A stretch of 64,000 bases of DNA from positions 4,380,001-4,444,000 of the forward strand of contig NC_091864.1 of assembly GCF_019399895.1 (NCBI RefSeq), given 5' to 3'. The stretch's first letter is position 1, and each line of letters starts with the position of its first letter. The position numbers were made by a program, and so were the translations under genes. The stretch comes from Cardiocondyla obscurior (taxonomy: Eukaryota > Arthropoda > Insecta > Hymenoptera > Formicidae). Of this stretch, positions 51,501 through 63,920 are shown piece after piece. Below the pieces are notes generated by a model. It was not told the DNA's origin. It made no database searches and saw only the letters and a program-made list of their open reading frames with translations.

Positions 51501-53030
51501 ATAAATCATCACATCAAAAAGTCTTTGACTATCGTTGCAAAATAAATTGATTACCTGAAAATAAGAATTGTGTTACATCAGGAAGATACTTTAATTAAAT
51601 TCAAATATTTATGAAGCAAATTGTCTTACTTCTCCTGTACTTTTATTACCAAGACTATTCAGCCTTAGAATCTTCTTATATAATAAAGTTGTGCAAGCCG
51701 ATTTTAATCGCAATCCAGTTTTATAGTTCACATTCCACGTCCACGTGAAAAAAAAAGCTCGCAGAGAATCGCATATTGTCAGCAGAAACACCCACTTGAT
51801 ACCATCCCAAAAGTTCTCCTTTGGAGACTCTATGTGTTCCAATATCTTTTTCATTATTATTGTCTAAGGAAAAGAAAACTCTTTGTTAATAATAAAAAAA
51901 ATTTAGTTCAATAATTATATCGTTAATAAAAATAATCTTACAGGACTTATAAATCCAAAAATAAGAGAACAGGTTAGTAAAAAGCATGATACATAAACAC
52001 GTGTGCGCACAAATCTCCAAGCAACTGTAGAAAAAGATGCTGCATTAGGACCATTTTGTCTTAGTTCCTGTTGCCAAAGTACGTTGAGTCTATAAAACAA
52101 TTTTTATTAATTGTACTTATATGCTCACAGAAAATACAGTAAAATATTATTTACCTGAGTGCATTATATTCACATGTATCATATACCGAAATATCTGGTA
52201 AATCTTTTATTGTAAGGCCTTTTTTGTATGCTTTCCATAAATATGGTGTCATCCATGTTATGTATATATAAGAAAATAATCCAGCATTATCTGCTGGCGA
52301 ATTCTCTTTTTTGTTTCTGTAAAAAATATCTTTATCACTAAAGTATTCTTGAATTATTGTAGTTGACAATACATTTACTGTAGTAAATAAATTATTTCAA
52401 GACTGATTACAATACATACTGGTTTTGGTACCGTATTGGTATTAAATTACTTAAAGCATGATTGTATTTTTTTATTCCAGACTTGGGGATATATTCTCTG
52501 ATATGTCTTGTGGTACTGCTGCTTGCCTTTGGTAGAAGAGATTGCTGTTGTTTATCAGGCTCCAAAGATCTAACAGAAAATTGAGAGAAATTATTATCTT
52601 TTGAGTCGAATCAAATAATTAAACTCATGTATTTTAACCCTATATGGGCCTGTGTAACTTTCAAGTTACATTTTAATTTATCGACATTTTACTAAATAAT
52701 TATAGTTTTTCTTCTGAGATGGCGTATAGATCTTAAAAAATAAATAGTATTTAATAAAATTGTTAAAAAAAAATTGTTATAAAAAAAAATGTTTAAACGG
52801 AAAAACTGTTTTATTTGCATATATAAGTTTATAATTACTGATTTATCGTTTCCCTAATTTTTTTACATTTAAAACAAAAATTTGGCCCATAAAGGGTTAA
52901 TATTTTTCTAAAAGAAAGTAAAAAATAATTCATGCAAAATTATTTCATACTCTTCATTGTGTTTATGTTGTAAGATATTCTCAGTCTGCTTGTCATGACT
53001 AAGGTTACTGCCTTCTGTGGTTTGGCTCAT
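45062..53030 (-). CDS. ABC transporter subfamily C (MRP4/ABCC4-like, fly l(2)03659 type)
   Basis: Full-length ATP-driven exporter of the plasma membrane; substrate unknown. Coding exons on minus: 53030-52951, 52569-52420, 52316-52155, 52089-51942, 51863-51630, 51554-51381, 51306-51159, 51045-50897, one of 50665-50555 or 50070-49960, 49477-49338, 49277-48816, 48729-48597, 48003-47858, 47786-47683, 47594-47407, 47303-47027, 46936-46783, 46701-46573, 46486-46210, 46112-45947, 45874-45691, 45631-45439, 45316-45062. Sum 4164 bp, 1387 aa with one alternative. NBD1: Walker A GHVGSGKSS (about 545), signature LSGGQKQRVALARA, degenerate Walker B FLDDP. NBD2: GRTGSGKSS, signature LSVGERQ, catalytic Glu in LILDEATASID. 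This asymmetry is typical of ABCC. No extra TMD0. 5' UTR exons end at 53386 and start at 53094. Confidence 0.95.
48078..48451. mobile_element. Palindromic MITE with CAGGGTGTCCC end, right end eroded
   Basis: Long complementary arms meet near 48,265 (GCGCGTGAGTGAGCGCGACA pairs with its complement). The left end TATACAGGGTGTCCCAG matches the type at 659/1157, but the right arm stops at CCTTCGTTATATCTG and runs into a TA microsatellite where the complementary terminus should be. It lies in the intron between ABCC exons 48729-48597 and 48003-47858. Confidence 0.8.
48452..48541. repeat. (TA)n microsatellite
   Basis: About 44 TA units directly at the eroded right end of the palindromic element, inside an ABCC intron. 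Confidence 0.95.
49960..50070 (-). CDS. ABCC alternative exon b (111 bp)
   Basis: It encodes 37 residues starting VFPFVSVLNAQIRTSF and ending KITFGRIK, the last helix region of transmembrane domain 1 just before the linker to NBD1. Acceptor CTACAG and donor GTGTAT; phase 0 at both ends. Same length and phase as the exon at 50,555-50,665. Including both would stay in frame but would duplicate the segment. Confidence 0.85.
50555..50665 (-). CDS. ABCC alternative exon a (111 bp)
   Basis: It encodes 37 residues starting AFPMTTLFGNLLRLALTSL and ending ALIALRRFK, aligning end to end with exon b. Acceptor TATTACAG; the donor GTCTCC is weak. Fully open and phase 0/0, sitting between the exon ending at 50,897 and exon b. 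It is best explained as a mutually exclusive alternative for the TMD1 end; a decaying duplicate is possible. Confidence 0.75.
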
Positions 53031-53093
53031 CTTGACAGAATATTATTCATCTATACATTCACTTCAATAAATACATCAATGGTGTTTGAAAAA

Positions 53094-53480
53094 CCTGAAA
53101 TTCATATTTCACATTACAATTGCATCTTGAGGAAAGATAAAGATATATAATTATGAGGCATGCTGTGATAAAACAAAATTATGTAGAGTTGTAGCATCAC
53201 ATACATATTTAATAAGAATAACTGTTCTAAAACTATTAAAGCTTTAAATCTAATTGTAAAACATGTAACACAATTAAAAACAGCATTCCAATCCCCATCC
53301 ATACTTTTTCCATAGATTTTTATTAATTTAACATAATACACAAGTAAATAGTAGCACTTGATAGAGTTTTTAGTTTTTCACGTACCTCAGTAAGAGTTAA
53401 TACAGATGAAATGTTCTTGTTTGCAACAAGTAATCGTCGGTTATATCAGCGTGATACTGATAAGTGAGAAGCTTAATCTC
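53094..53480 (-). promoter_or_regulatory. ABCC 5' leader exon and promoter-proximal region
   Basis: On the minus strand a leader exon ends at 53386 (CTGAG followed by GTACGT) and splices to the exon beginning at 53094, which carries the ATG at 53030. A TATA-like GATATAACC lies near 53,448, so initiation may be around 53,420. There is no experimental support. Confidence 0.4.
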
Positions 53481-55677
53481 TTGACATCATTAATGAGGTA
53501 CGTATTTTTTGAATTTCTCTCCAAGTGTGCAATAGAGAAGGGAGAGGGAACATATATGTAGTCGAGTACATGTTACCCACACGCACAAATACCGATACAC
53601 CTTCCCGTATTAAATGCTTTGACATCTGTTAATAGTAATGATAACATATAACAACAGTTTATCAGTGATACCGGCTCAGTTTCATAAGGCTCAAATTCGA
53701 AGGCTATATCGGCTCGTGAAAATGGCTTATCTTAGAAACTGGCGTGACTGACGTGCTTATTTTAGCACCGATAATAGAAAATTACCCAAATTCCTTACCA
53801 ATTTCTTTCCTATTGATAATGCGAGTCCGATTAAAGGACAATGCGTTCAAGGATGCTTGATAACTTTTAACGCAGAATGCTCTCTATCGAAGCCTCCGCC
53901 TACTCTCATTTCGTAGAAAAGTGTGGGCGAATGTCGTCATATCTACAATCATAGCTATGTCTTTTAGCAGTTCGCTCTTTCTTTTGGAGCTTCTATTTGG
54001 TACAATGAACCTTACGTGCATTGTTTATTCAATGAAGTGATGCGATATTATGGGTGGCTGCAGGGTGGTGGGTAAACTCCCACCATTTTACGGAAGATTA
54101 TGCGAGGGACGGATGTTCCATTAATTCTAAGTTCTAATACAGCGGTGACAGCAGCAGACGGCAGCACTATCGGCCGTTATATTGAATTTAGCTGCACCAG
54201 TGCACAAGTGCATATGGCTGCTCCGTTTGATACCATTCCCGCCAATTTCATGCCAATTTTGTAGGTATGCTATCTAGCCAGCAGTATTACAACGCGTTGA
54301 AGGAGCATCTCGCCTTTTACAAGAAGCATTAGCCATGCTAAAGGAAGACTCAATACTGCTCCAGCTAAAATTGAGACACAGATATTATTAAATTCGAGTC
54401 AGTTTTTATTAATTTACCTTATTAAATTACCTTCCTTACAAATTTCTTTTAATCAATTAAATGAATATTTAAATCATTATTGAATAAATAGTTCAATTCA
54501 AATTCAAACAAAAGTTGTTAAAAAATCAATTTTAAAAATGTTGCAAATTCTTTAATAAATTTATTCGATGGAATATAAACTTTTCAACTGATTTTCAACT
54601 TGTTTAAATAACTGAACTGTTTTCTGGACTTAGAATCTACATAAAAAGATCTTTGATGCTAATTTTTATTCAAAGAGTATATTACATAGGCCAAGAGCAT
54701 GCAACAATACAAATTAATTAAGTTAGATTCACTCAGTTAATGTGTTTCTGTTCAAAATTGAATGTTAAGTTTAGATGGTAGATCTAACTTATTTACATTC
54801 GTATTGTCTGTTACCCAAGTTATACAAATACTTGTGCTTTCCTCTTGTAGAAGTTTACCTTTACATAGTTCTTTTTTTTATTCAAATATTTCATAATATA
54901 AACCGAAATTAGATTTATACGTTATATGATATACACAACATTGACACTTGCCAGTTGGCATTTTTTCGTGTGGCTTGCAACACCAACATCGATGAGTTAC
55001 AATTTTTATTCTAAAGTTATATACTATATCATATATTATAGTACATTATTCTGGTACGATAAAAAAATGAGCGGTTATCTGACTTGGGCCCAACGCACAA
55101 TAGAGAAAATACATTAATGGAAATGTATATTGTAACACTTAGATATTAGAAATAATTAATTTATTTAATTGGAATTTTTTTAAAGTAAAATAAAAAGGTC
55201 AAAAGTTCTTCGTAAACTTCTTATTTGATTCTAATATTTTCTAATATTTTCCCTACTTTGCGCAGGAAACCTTAAAATCCTGTCAGTTATACAAGACAAT
55301 ATGATGAACTTGTGAGGTTCGATTGCGAGCTAAGTTTAATCCGTGTATATTACAATCATATATTTGCGTTTTACAGCTTGTTGCTACGTCTCGACATTTA
55401 TTGACGATTATCTTGTCGAAGCTCGCATCAAAGCCATTACGACATGTAACATGTTGCTGTGTTATATAAAATTATAATTCTAATCATTTGATATTAGATC
55501 AGAAGATATGTACGTCGCCTTAAAAATAAGAACTACTTTTTTTATTCAGTCTAATAGTTTTTGAATGAAAGTAATCTTCTCCAGTATATATTCCTTCAAA
55601 AATTTACTTTACATTTTATTTTGACGACGTACGATTGTCTGTTGATATTACGCTCAAGTTAAAAGAAAAAACAAAAT

Positions 55678-55735
<58 letters not shown>

Positions 55736-56149
55736 GTATACATATAATATTTTTATTATATGTAAAACTATGGGGAGAAGTTGTTACTTTCCTTCTTTAG
55801 GATTCCCAGCTTACTAAGCACGCGTCACAACGAGCTATGATCGTCTCTATTGTCCGCCTATAAGTTTCACTTGAGATAATTAAATTATATATTTATGTAA
55901 ATTACATATCTCGTATACGTTATAAAAAAAACCCGGTTATACAAGTACTTACATACTATATCGAAATTTGGCTTACGATTAATATTTAATATATATAATT
56001 CAATGTATAATTAAAAACAAACCAAGAAAGAAAAAAAAAGACTTTATATTGCATCAGTGTAATTTAAAAGCGATTTTTTTTTCGCTCCCAACTTTGATTC
56101 TTTAAATTTTTAGAATCTTTGTTTAGCGTTAGAAACGCATTACCCGATC
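53481..56149. other. Intergenic between ABCC and hnRNP F/H
   Basis: AT-rich. It includes the ABCC upstream region, a TA microsatellite at 55,679-55,732 and, near its right end, the 3' UTR of the hnRNP gene. A 63-residue plus frame at 54,926-55,117 is hydrophobic and AT-driven, without motifs. No gene called. Confidence 0.5.
55679..55732. repeat. (TA)n microsatellite
   Basis: About 27 TA units in the intergenic region. Confidence 0.95.
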
Positions 56150-57831
56150 TCAAAAACTATTGTAATTGCTGCCACCCAACTGCGAGTTGAAACCTCTATT
56201 GTTTGGCGAATATCCTGGCCTGAAGTTGTTACCTAAGCCTGTGTACAAAGAAATTCATAAGTACATGTAAGCATAATTATTAAATAATATGTAACATTGT
56301 ATTAATATGATATAGCTAAATAGTAAATTTAATTTATTAAATAATTTCTTGTGTAATTTTTGTGTTAAAATAACATTAACTAATGCAATTTAGATGTTAA
56401 AATAACTAATGTTTTGGAATTATATAATACAAGGAAAAATATATAAACCATTTATAATTAAGAGATTATTCCAATATTTAATATATTTTTAAAATATTCT
56501 AAAGAATTACAAATCATATCTTCGGTTATGCATTTTTAGTTTTTGATATAATCCAATAATTTTACCTCCACAGAAATTACCGATGCCGCTTAGTGACATG
56601 CTATTTGATCCACCGGATGAGTTCATAAACAGTTCGATATATCTGTGTGACATGTGACTTTTATCCTATAATAAAAACGAAATAATTAAGATCAAATTAT
56701 CTTGTAACTTTGATTGTTATATACAAAGTTGTACATATTTTTAAATAATTTTTAAACTAAAAATTAAATTAAATTTAAAATTAATAATAATAAAAGATAC
56801 AACCTTACACATTGCCTTTAAGGCTTCTTCATGAGTTGCGAATTCTACATCAGCTTCTCCCGATGGACGACCACCATTTTCAAGAATAATCCGAACGTTT
56901 ACTGGTTCGATTGGTCTAAAAAACTGTAAAATAAAATCCAAAGATAATAAAATACAAATTTTTAACTGTTAATTGAGTCCTAGAATATAAGAAGCACGAT
57001 AAAACAATAAAAACAAGCTTGTCCGTTATTAATTACATCAGCTATGTCTTGTTCCGTCGCTTTAAACGGTAGTCCTCTCATATGGATGCTGTACACGCCA
57101 GAGTTTCCGCCCCAGGAGTCATTGTTGCCTCTGTAATTGCCACCCTTCATATCCATGTTGCCGCGCATTCCCATATTGCCACCGCGAGATCCGTAGTTGT
57201 TTCCACCTCCCCATGGGCCGTTATCGAAGTCTAAAGTAGATTAAAAAGTTTACGATATATACATAAGGCTGAAAATAAATTACGAACTTCAAGAAAGTAA
57301 AATGTAGACATGTGAGAATACATACGTAATAACTTAGTACGTGAATTGTATAATAAGTCTCTATTACGGAATTCTCTTGCACGTAACGCTTCGTACTTCG
57401 ATAGATGAAAGGAATCACCTCTATTTCTGGATCCTCTGCCATTGTTGCTAAAGCGATTCATTCCACCGAAACGATCGCCACGAGTGTATGGTGCGGGTCT
57501 TTGATTGAAGCCACCCATGGGACCGCCGCGCATTTTGGGGCCGATACTAGCACGTACCTCGGATAAGCTGCTTCGGAAGATCTCGATATATCTGTTAACG
57601 ATTGAAGGTACAAGCGTTAGAAATTCCCAGGTTGACACATTAGCAAATAAATATTGTCATCGCCGCTATCATTTATTATTACTCTCACCATACAAATGCC
57701 ACCAAATCGAAAACTCAACAAGACTTAACGATACAGATTTTATTCAAGATATCACAAATGGTGAGAGACAAGAAAAAACAAAACAATGATACACGAAGAC
57801 TTTATAGAAACAAAATAAGGTGGAAAGAGGA

Positions 57832-57866
<35 letters not shown>

Positions 57867-60453
57867 CAGTAGTGAGAAATTAACTAATTAAGGTTTGACG
57901 TTTACAATAAAAAAAAAAGAAAATCGTAAAAGAGGAAACTCGTGAATTGGCATCTTGGCATTAAGTTGAGTTTACTAGTGTGACGGAACAATTATGTTCA
58001 TACTAAACCTCCGCATTTTTTTTATTAAATCTGCGAAGAGACCCTCCCACGACGAAATCGCTTCCCGATGTATGTACCTATGCCACATGTACCCCACAAG
58101 CCCATGCGACGTCGACGATCTTCGGGCAGACCACGGTCATAATTACACTATCTTTTGCAGATAAACATTTATATCAATATAAAAATTAGAAATTCGTAGA
58201 TTACCGATTTATTTAGTAGCTGGTATAAAAAAATTTTTTAATGTAAAAATAAAACGTTTATAAATTACTCAACATTTAATATTTATCTGCAAAAAAGATG
58301 CAATTATGCGCGCAGCATAGACGTGCCGTTTTGCATTGATGATTATCAATCTCTCTCTTTCTCTCTCTCTCTCTCTCTTTCTGTCTGTAGTGCCCACCGA
58401 GCTCTGGCTTGCCCTACCCACCTCCCATGGGATTTGGTGATGACGGTAAGGGTCTCCCGCCCTCCGGCACCCACCCACGGATATAAGTAGTTCCACAGGT
58501 CCACAGTACTTTCGCTTACGTACGACTATCTGGTTGTAATTGTGTTTTGAGAGAGGCAGTTTCTTTATGTCAAATATGAAAAAAAGTTTTCGAGAGGTAA
58601 TCCTCTTTCAACCAAAAAAAAAATAAAAAAAAAAAAAAAAAAAAAAACAAGAGTTTATTTGAGTTTGCGTTTACGTGATCCATCGAAAAACCGTCTCGAC
58701 ACGACGTGCAGGATTTTCTCAAATTAGTGTACGTGGTAAAATCTTAAAACGTACGAACCGAGTACGCCAAGCAACGCTTAATTATAATACAACGGTTTCT
58801 AGGTTTATCTTTATGCTTGTACGAAAAAATCTCTTCGGAGAGTGATAAAGAAGCTGCATCCGCATCGTAGCATTCGTTCCCACTAATTACTAAACGAAAT
58901 GTATATACCTACATGTACTACGATCATTAATATAAATGATATGGAAAAGTCATAAGTATACCCAAACCCAGCTATACCGTTTCAATACCCCACCTGTGTC
59001 CTATCTTTTCCTTGTGTTTCTGCAGAGCGCGCTCCGCAACATCTTTGTTAACAAATTGAACGTAAGCCTCCCCAGTACTGCGGCCCGTGTAGTCTGTCGG
59101 TAGTGAAATCCCGTTCGGCAATATCTCCAACCCTGACCCACATAATCAAACAACGATATTGTAATTTATAAGCACCCATTAGGAATAAGAAGTTATGGTC
59201 AAATTTATTAAACACCCTTATAAAAGAAACAAGACTTTTAAGACTCTAATATCGCGCATATATATGCGCATTATTTTCTTTCTTCTTTCTCTTCGTGATT
59301 CACCTTATATGAATGTAGGGTATTAAATCATAAATGCCGAAAACCAAAGTTAAGAATTAAGTTTGCTCAACTGAGTTGTACAGCACAAATATTTTCGTTC
59401 TATTTGGAACGAATTATAACATTATAAATCAATGACGTATGATACAACTCAGATCTTAGTAAAAACTTAAATCTTAACTAAAGCTAATTGTTGATATCAG
59501 AATACAGAGACGTCACTTTAGATGGTATTTAACCTTTACTTCTTGCAATATACAGATTTGACCTGGTATCTTGTTACTTTTAATAGCTAATTTTAAAATA
59601 AGCTTAATGTTGTTAGGAAGCAATTTTTATAACTTGCTAGAGTTTGTCAATGTAAGAAAATTAATTTAGTAATTTACACTCAAGCCATCAAAAGTGTTTT
59701 GTCGCCTGCGTTCCGAAATAATTACCAAATTTCGTCTATTTACTTTCATTTTATGAAAAGGGAAATATAAAAATAGAAAGAAAGCTACATATTTGAAAAA
59801 GATGAAGGTGTCTGTTTTTTAAGGATTAAATAAAATCTCAGTGACACTTGATATCAATTAAAAGAAACTAATAATAATTATTTTAATTGTCCTATGCTAA
59901 GTACCTGAGAAGAACTGTGCAATTTCCTCTTTTGAACAACCAAATGGTAAGCCACGCAATCTCACGCAACCATCGTCCATTGCGTTCTCCAAGTTAAGAC
60001 CACTTCTCTTCACAACCCATTCCATCTCGCCTCGCTTTGCTTTAAAAACTAAAACCATGATACATAATTAATACAAAACATAGCAAGTAATATAATTTTC
60101 AGTTTTATATATTTATTAATTTTACGTTTAAAATCATTTAAAATATTTCTGAAATGATAAATGTAAGTATATTAAAGAAAATGTGATTATTAACCTTCAA
60201 TATAACGATGGCCCATGTGATCCCTATCTCTTTTGCATGCTTTTTCAATATCCTCTGGAGTATCCATTTCCACATAAGCTTCACCACTGGGACGTCCCTC
60301 GCGGGACGTTGTCATATGAACTCCATTTTTGCCATTTGAGATTGAACAGTCGCCAAAAAACTTCAAGATCTCATCTACAGTGGTAGACCATGGTAACCCG
60401 CGTACCTTAATAACGTATCCTTCTTCCTCGTGATCGCCACTGCCGCTCGACAT
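56150..60453 (-). CDS. hnRNP F/H-type RNA-binding protein (fly glorund-like)
   Basis: Nuclear/cytoplasmic protein with quasi-RRMs that bind G-tracts and control splicing and, in flies, nanos mRNA translation (family knowledge). Coding exons on minus: 60453-60195, 60048-59905, 59132-58994, 57591-57419, 57230-57037, 56923-56804, 56665-56566, 56238-56150. Sum 1218 bp, 405 aa. qRRM1 from residue about 13 (VIKVRGLPWSTT), qRRM2 about 113 (CVRLRGLPFGCSKEE), qRRM3 about 285 (SIHMRGLPFKATEQD). Between 2 and 3 lies a Gly/Arg/Met/Asn-rich stretch (MRGGPMGGFNQR; RGNMDMKGGNYRG), and the C-terminus is Gly/Asn/Ser-rich. A 5' UTR acceptor lies upstream of base 60,487. It is divergent to mats. Confidence 0.95.
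57592..58993 (-). other. Large hnRNP intron with GC-richer islands
   Basis: Intron between exons 59132-58994 and 57591-57419. It has a T27 run near 57,836-57,862 and an A-rich run near 58,613-58,646. Two GC-richer blocks (58,020-58,140 and 58,380-58,500) stand out. The second is framed on the plus strand by a pyrimidine tract plus CTGTAG and by GACGGTAAGG. No exon is called. Confidence 0.5.
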
Positions 60454-60487
60454 GATTCTAATTGAATACTAATCCCTAAGCTATGCC

Positions 60488-61582
60488 TGCAAATACATTT
60501 TGCAATTAGATTCATATAACACACAAACAAATGTTAATTGCATAAGGTTTATTTTTCGACATTTTTACAAGACAAGGTTAAAGAAAAAAATACTGACCAA
60601 ATATTAAAAAAAAAAAAAGCGAAGGAAGGTTCGGTAACTAGACTCGACATTTATATATTCATTTAATTCGAATGTGAAAATACAGTCACGAAGTCGAGAA
60701 TCTAATAAAACATTTTGCATAACGAACAGCAGAAAAAATGAACGTGACGACAAAAGGTTTGAAGAAGAAATCCATCCTGGAATAAGACCATTGTAAGACG
60801 CTACACGAAGTTTCGTCTAACTTACTGTTTCCTGAATACAGTTTCCTCAAGCGCGGCGTAGATTTCCGCAGTTAGCTGAAGAAATAATGTCGATATTCCT
60901 TAGAATCAAGCCCCGCTTGCTCGAATACACCGAAAAATCAGAGGATTCGACAACGAATTATCACAAAATGGCGTCGTGTCGAACGCACCCTATACAAGTT
61001 TGTCTGGATAGATTTTTAGGGCCTATTCTTAACAAGCGGGCAGTTGCAGCGGCCTCGACTAATCAGAGCGCGCAAACATATGGACGACTGGAATGTAACC
61101 AATTGCAATAGTGGATTAAGTGCTTGATCGGGCCGTTTTGATCACCGTGACTCCATTCTATATCTTCATTAACCTTGCCGAGTCGGCTCGAGAACAGTCT
61201 GAAAGCGAGAGAAGGAGAGAGAGATAAGGAGCGCGAGAGAAACCGGATGACTAGTGAACGAACGAACGACGACGCAGCGGGCGGTCTGGGTTGCGCGACG
61301 AGGACTCGTCTCCTTGGCACAGCGGCGTTTGTGGTACGGGGAGAGCGGGTAGCACCGCGAGGAGGCAATCGCGCGCGCGAGTGCGTCGGCGGCTGGCTAC
61401 CTGGCTGCTTTCCGGACTCGTCGTCGTCGTCGTCGTCGTCGTCGTGATAAACGCACGCTCCGTCTTCTTGCGCGTCTTGTTATACGGTGCAGACATCGGA
61501 CCACGCGACCGAGCGGAACGAGCGAGAGCGGGCCCAGCGAGCAAATCGACTCAACTCCAGCCACGACAAACTCGTCGTCACG
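60488..61582. promoter_or_regulatory. Divergent upstream region of hnRNP F/H and mats
   Basis: The two start codons are 1.13 kb apart and point away from each other. The hnRNP leader has a splice acceptor at 60488-60489, so its first exon is in here. The mats side (61,160-61,580) is rich in CpG and contains a CGT triplet run (61,419-61,446). No TATA box is obvious, consistent with a housekeeping bidirectional promoter (inference). Confidence 0.5.
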
Positions 61583-63920
61583 ATGAGTTTTCTATTGTGA
61601 GTGCTTCTCGCCCTCGCGACTTTCTCTTTTCTAATTGTCACACAGATCCGCACGAGTTGAATTGAATCGCCGCCCTTACCCGATCAATATATTTTTGCGG
61701 ACACCCTACGAGGACGTAACAAAAAGGATCCTCCCTTGTCCGCCTCTTCCTATGACACTTGACAACTCGCTCTTTTCTTTCCTTTTAGGATCCGAGTTTT
61801 ATTTTTTCCACTCCAGGAGTCCGTCTCGTTTCTCCTTTTCTCCGTAGAACGCGTCTAATCTAAAAAAGTTTATCGTCCTCCACGGTGTTTGACAAGGGTG
61901 AATTGATGCGGTCTGCAATGCCGGTGGATCGATCGAGGGTAAAAATAGCGCGTCTATATTGCGCGGGCGACTCCTCTTCTTGCGCGTCTTCTCGCGGGAC
62001 CCACCATGTTCCTTGAAAGTCAGGACTGTCGCTCAACGCAACATGATCTATGAATCATCCGTCTTGGTAACCGCCCTTATGCTCCTCATCATCGAGAGCC
62101 TCGCTCTCGAGTTCACCTTGTCGCTCGTGATGAATAATGCCCGTTGCTGCTTTCCGTTGCGCGCGATCGCGATCAGCTGAGCGTCATGCAAGTCGCGGTC
62201 GAGCGCGTCTCTTTTTTTTTTTTTTTCTTTTTAGTTGCGCTTTTGCCTTTTTCGCGTCTGCAACGAAAAGTATATTTAGGCTTTTCCAGGGAGGAAAATT
62301 TGATGATTAAAAAAAGAAAATTTAGACATGTAGTTAAATGGAGCAAGAAGAAAAAAAAAACAAGAGAGATGATATGTAATATTTTTTTCTTACTTGCTAT
62401 TTATTATTCGTTATGTAGCAAGTGTAGAAATGCTTTTAAAGATAAAGAAAATAGGATAAATTAGCCAAACATAGAATAATTAATTTGCATTAAGAGGCTT
62501 AATGGAAAATTATTTTTATGCATTTATGCTCGTGATAAAACAGACGTGTAGTCTTTATTGAAATCATTAATAAATATATACGTTTTTTGTTTATCTTTCT
62601 TGTCGTTAAAAAAAATGCGATCCCTAAGTAATTAGAAAATTAACTCATTAAAATAAAATTTGTGATAAATAAAATTAACTTTGAATGATATATCATAGAA
62701 ATGTATCTCTAATTTTTGGTTAAATGCTTTAATACTTGTCATTTTTTTAATCTTATCAATAACACGAATTCATTGATAATTAATTGATTTATCTTTAGTG
62801 ATATACAATCTGTAATAATCAATTTATAGGACATCTTTGTTTTATATTTCAGATTCTAAAATTAAAGTATGCAAAGTATAATCACTAAAAATATGAAAGA
62901 AATATGAACGAACTTCTTCAATCTTATAATACTAACTAGAAGTCACAGATAATAAATAATTTTCCAATTTTTTTTTTTTTTTCTCTTTTTTAAGTGGAAG
63001 CAGGTCTTCCAAGACTTTTAAACCAAAGAAAAACATCCCAGAAGGTACTCATCAGTATGACTTGATGAAACATGCCGCTGCTACACTAGGCTCTGGTAAT
63101 TTGCGCTTAGCCGTTATGCTTCCTGAAGGAGAGGATCTGAACGAGTGGGTCGCTGTTAACAGTAAGCTGAAACATTAATTATTTTATTTTATTTTTATTA
63201 TTCACTTTGATTAAATTTAAATGTGATTATTTTTTAGCTGTTGATTTTTTCAATCAAATCAATATGCTGTATGGCACAATCACAGAATTCTGCACAGAAG
63301 AAAGCTGTTCCATTATGTCAGCTGGACCGAAATATGAATATCACTGGGCAGACGGTCACACAGTAAAAAAGCCTATCAAATGTTCAGCACCCAAATACAT
63401 AGACTACTTAATGACCTGGGTGCAAGACCAATTGGACGATGAGACCCTATTTCCGTCGAAAATCGGTGCTTATATAATTTTTTATGCTCTCTTATCAATT
63501 TGAATTGAAGTCTAATTTTAAATTATTTTCTTTACAGGAGTTCCTTTTCCCAAAAATTTCTTATCTATCGCAAAGACTATTCTAAAGCGATTATTCAGAG
63601 TGTATGCTCATATTTATCATCAACATTTCAGCGAAGTCGTACAGCTCGGAGAGGAAGCGCATTTAAATACGTCATTCAAACATTTCATATTCTTCGTTCA
63701 GGTATCTAAACATTTTGCAAAAAAACACTTAATTTTATGATAAAAGCAATTACATTCTTTTAGGTAGTATATTTAGCTAAAATTAATTAACTGAATTAAT
63801 TTTTATTCGTGATATCTAACGCTTGACTTCGCATTATAGGAATTTAATTTGATCGAGAGAAGAGAATTGGCGCCTCTGCAGGAACTAATAGAGAAATTAA
63901 CAGCGAAAGACGCGCGATGA
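61583..63920 (+). CDS. MOB kinase activator 1 (mats)
   Basis: Adaptor that binds and activates Warts/LATS and Tricornered/NDR kinases in Hippo and mitotic-exit signalling, acting in cytosol and at the cortex. Exons: 61583-61596, 62995-63161, 63238-63465, 63538-63701, 63840-63920. Sum 654 bp, 217 aa, equal to family length. The first exon encodes only MSFLF. The rest carries FGSRSSKTFKPKK, LPEGEDLNEWVAVNTVDFFN, the zinc-binding Cys/His set (CTEESC and later HIYHQH) and FVQEFNLIERRELAPLQEL. It ends KLTAKDAR. The 1.4 kb first intron is T-rich. 3' UTR continues to the window edge. Confidence 0.97.

Noticed and set aside
54926..55117. 63-residue hydrophobic frame
   Set aside because: AT-rich, Tyr/Ile-heavy composition, no motif, no splice context or neighbours to support it.
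61251..61544. Minus-strand frame with a poly-Thr run
   Set aside because: Translation of the CGT/ACG triplet run in the divergent promoter region.
61959..62464. Plus frames inside the first mats intron
   Set aside because: Intronic; they run through T and A homopolymers and do not join the mats exons in phase.
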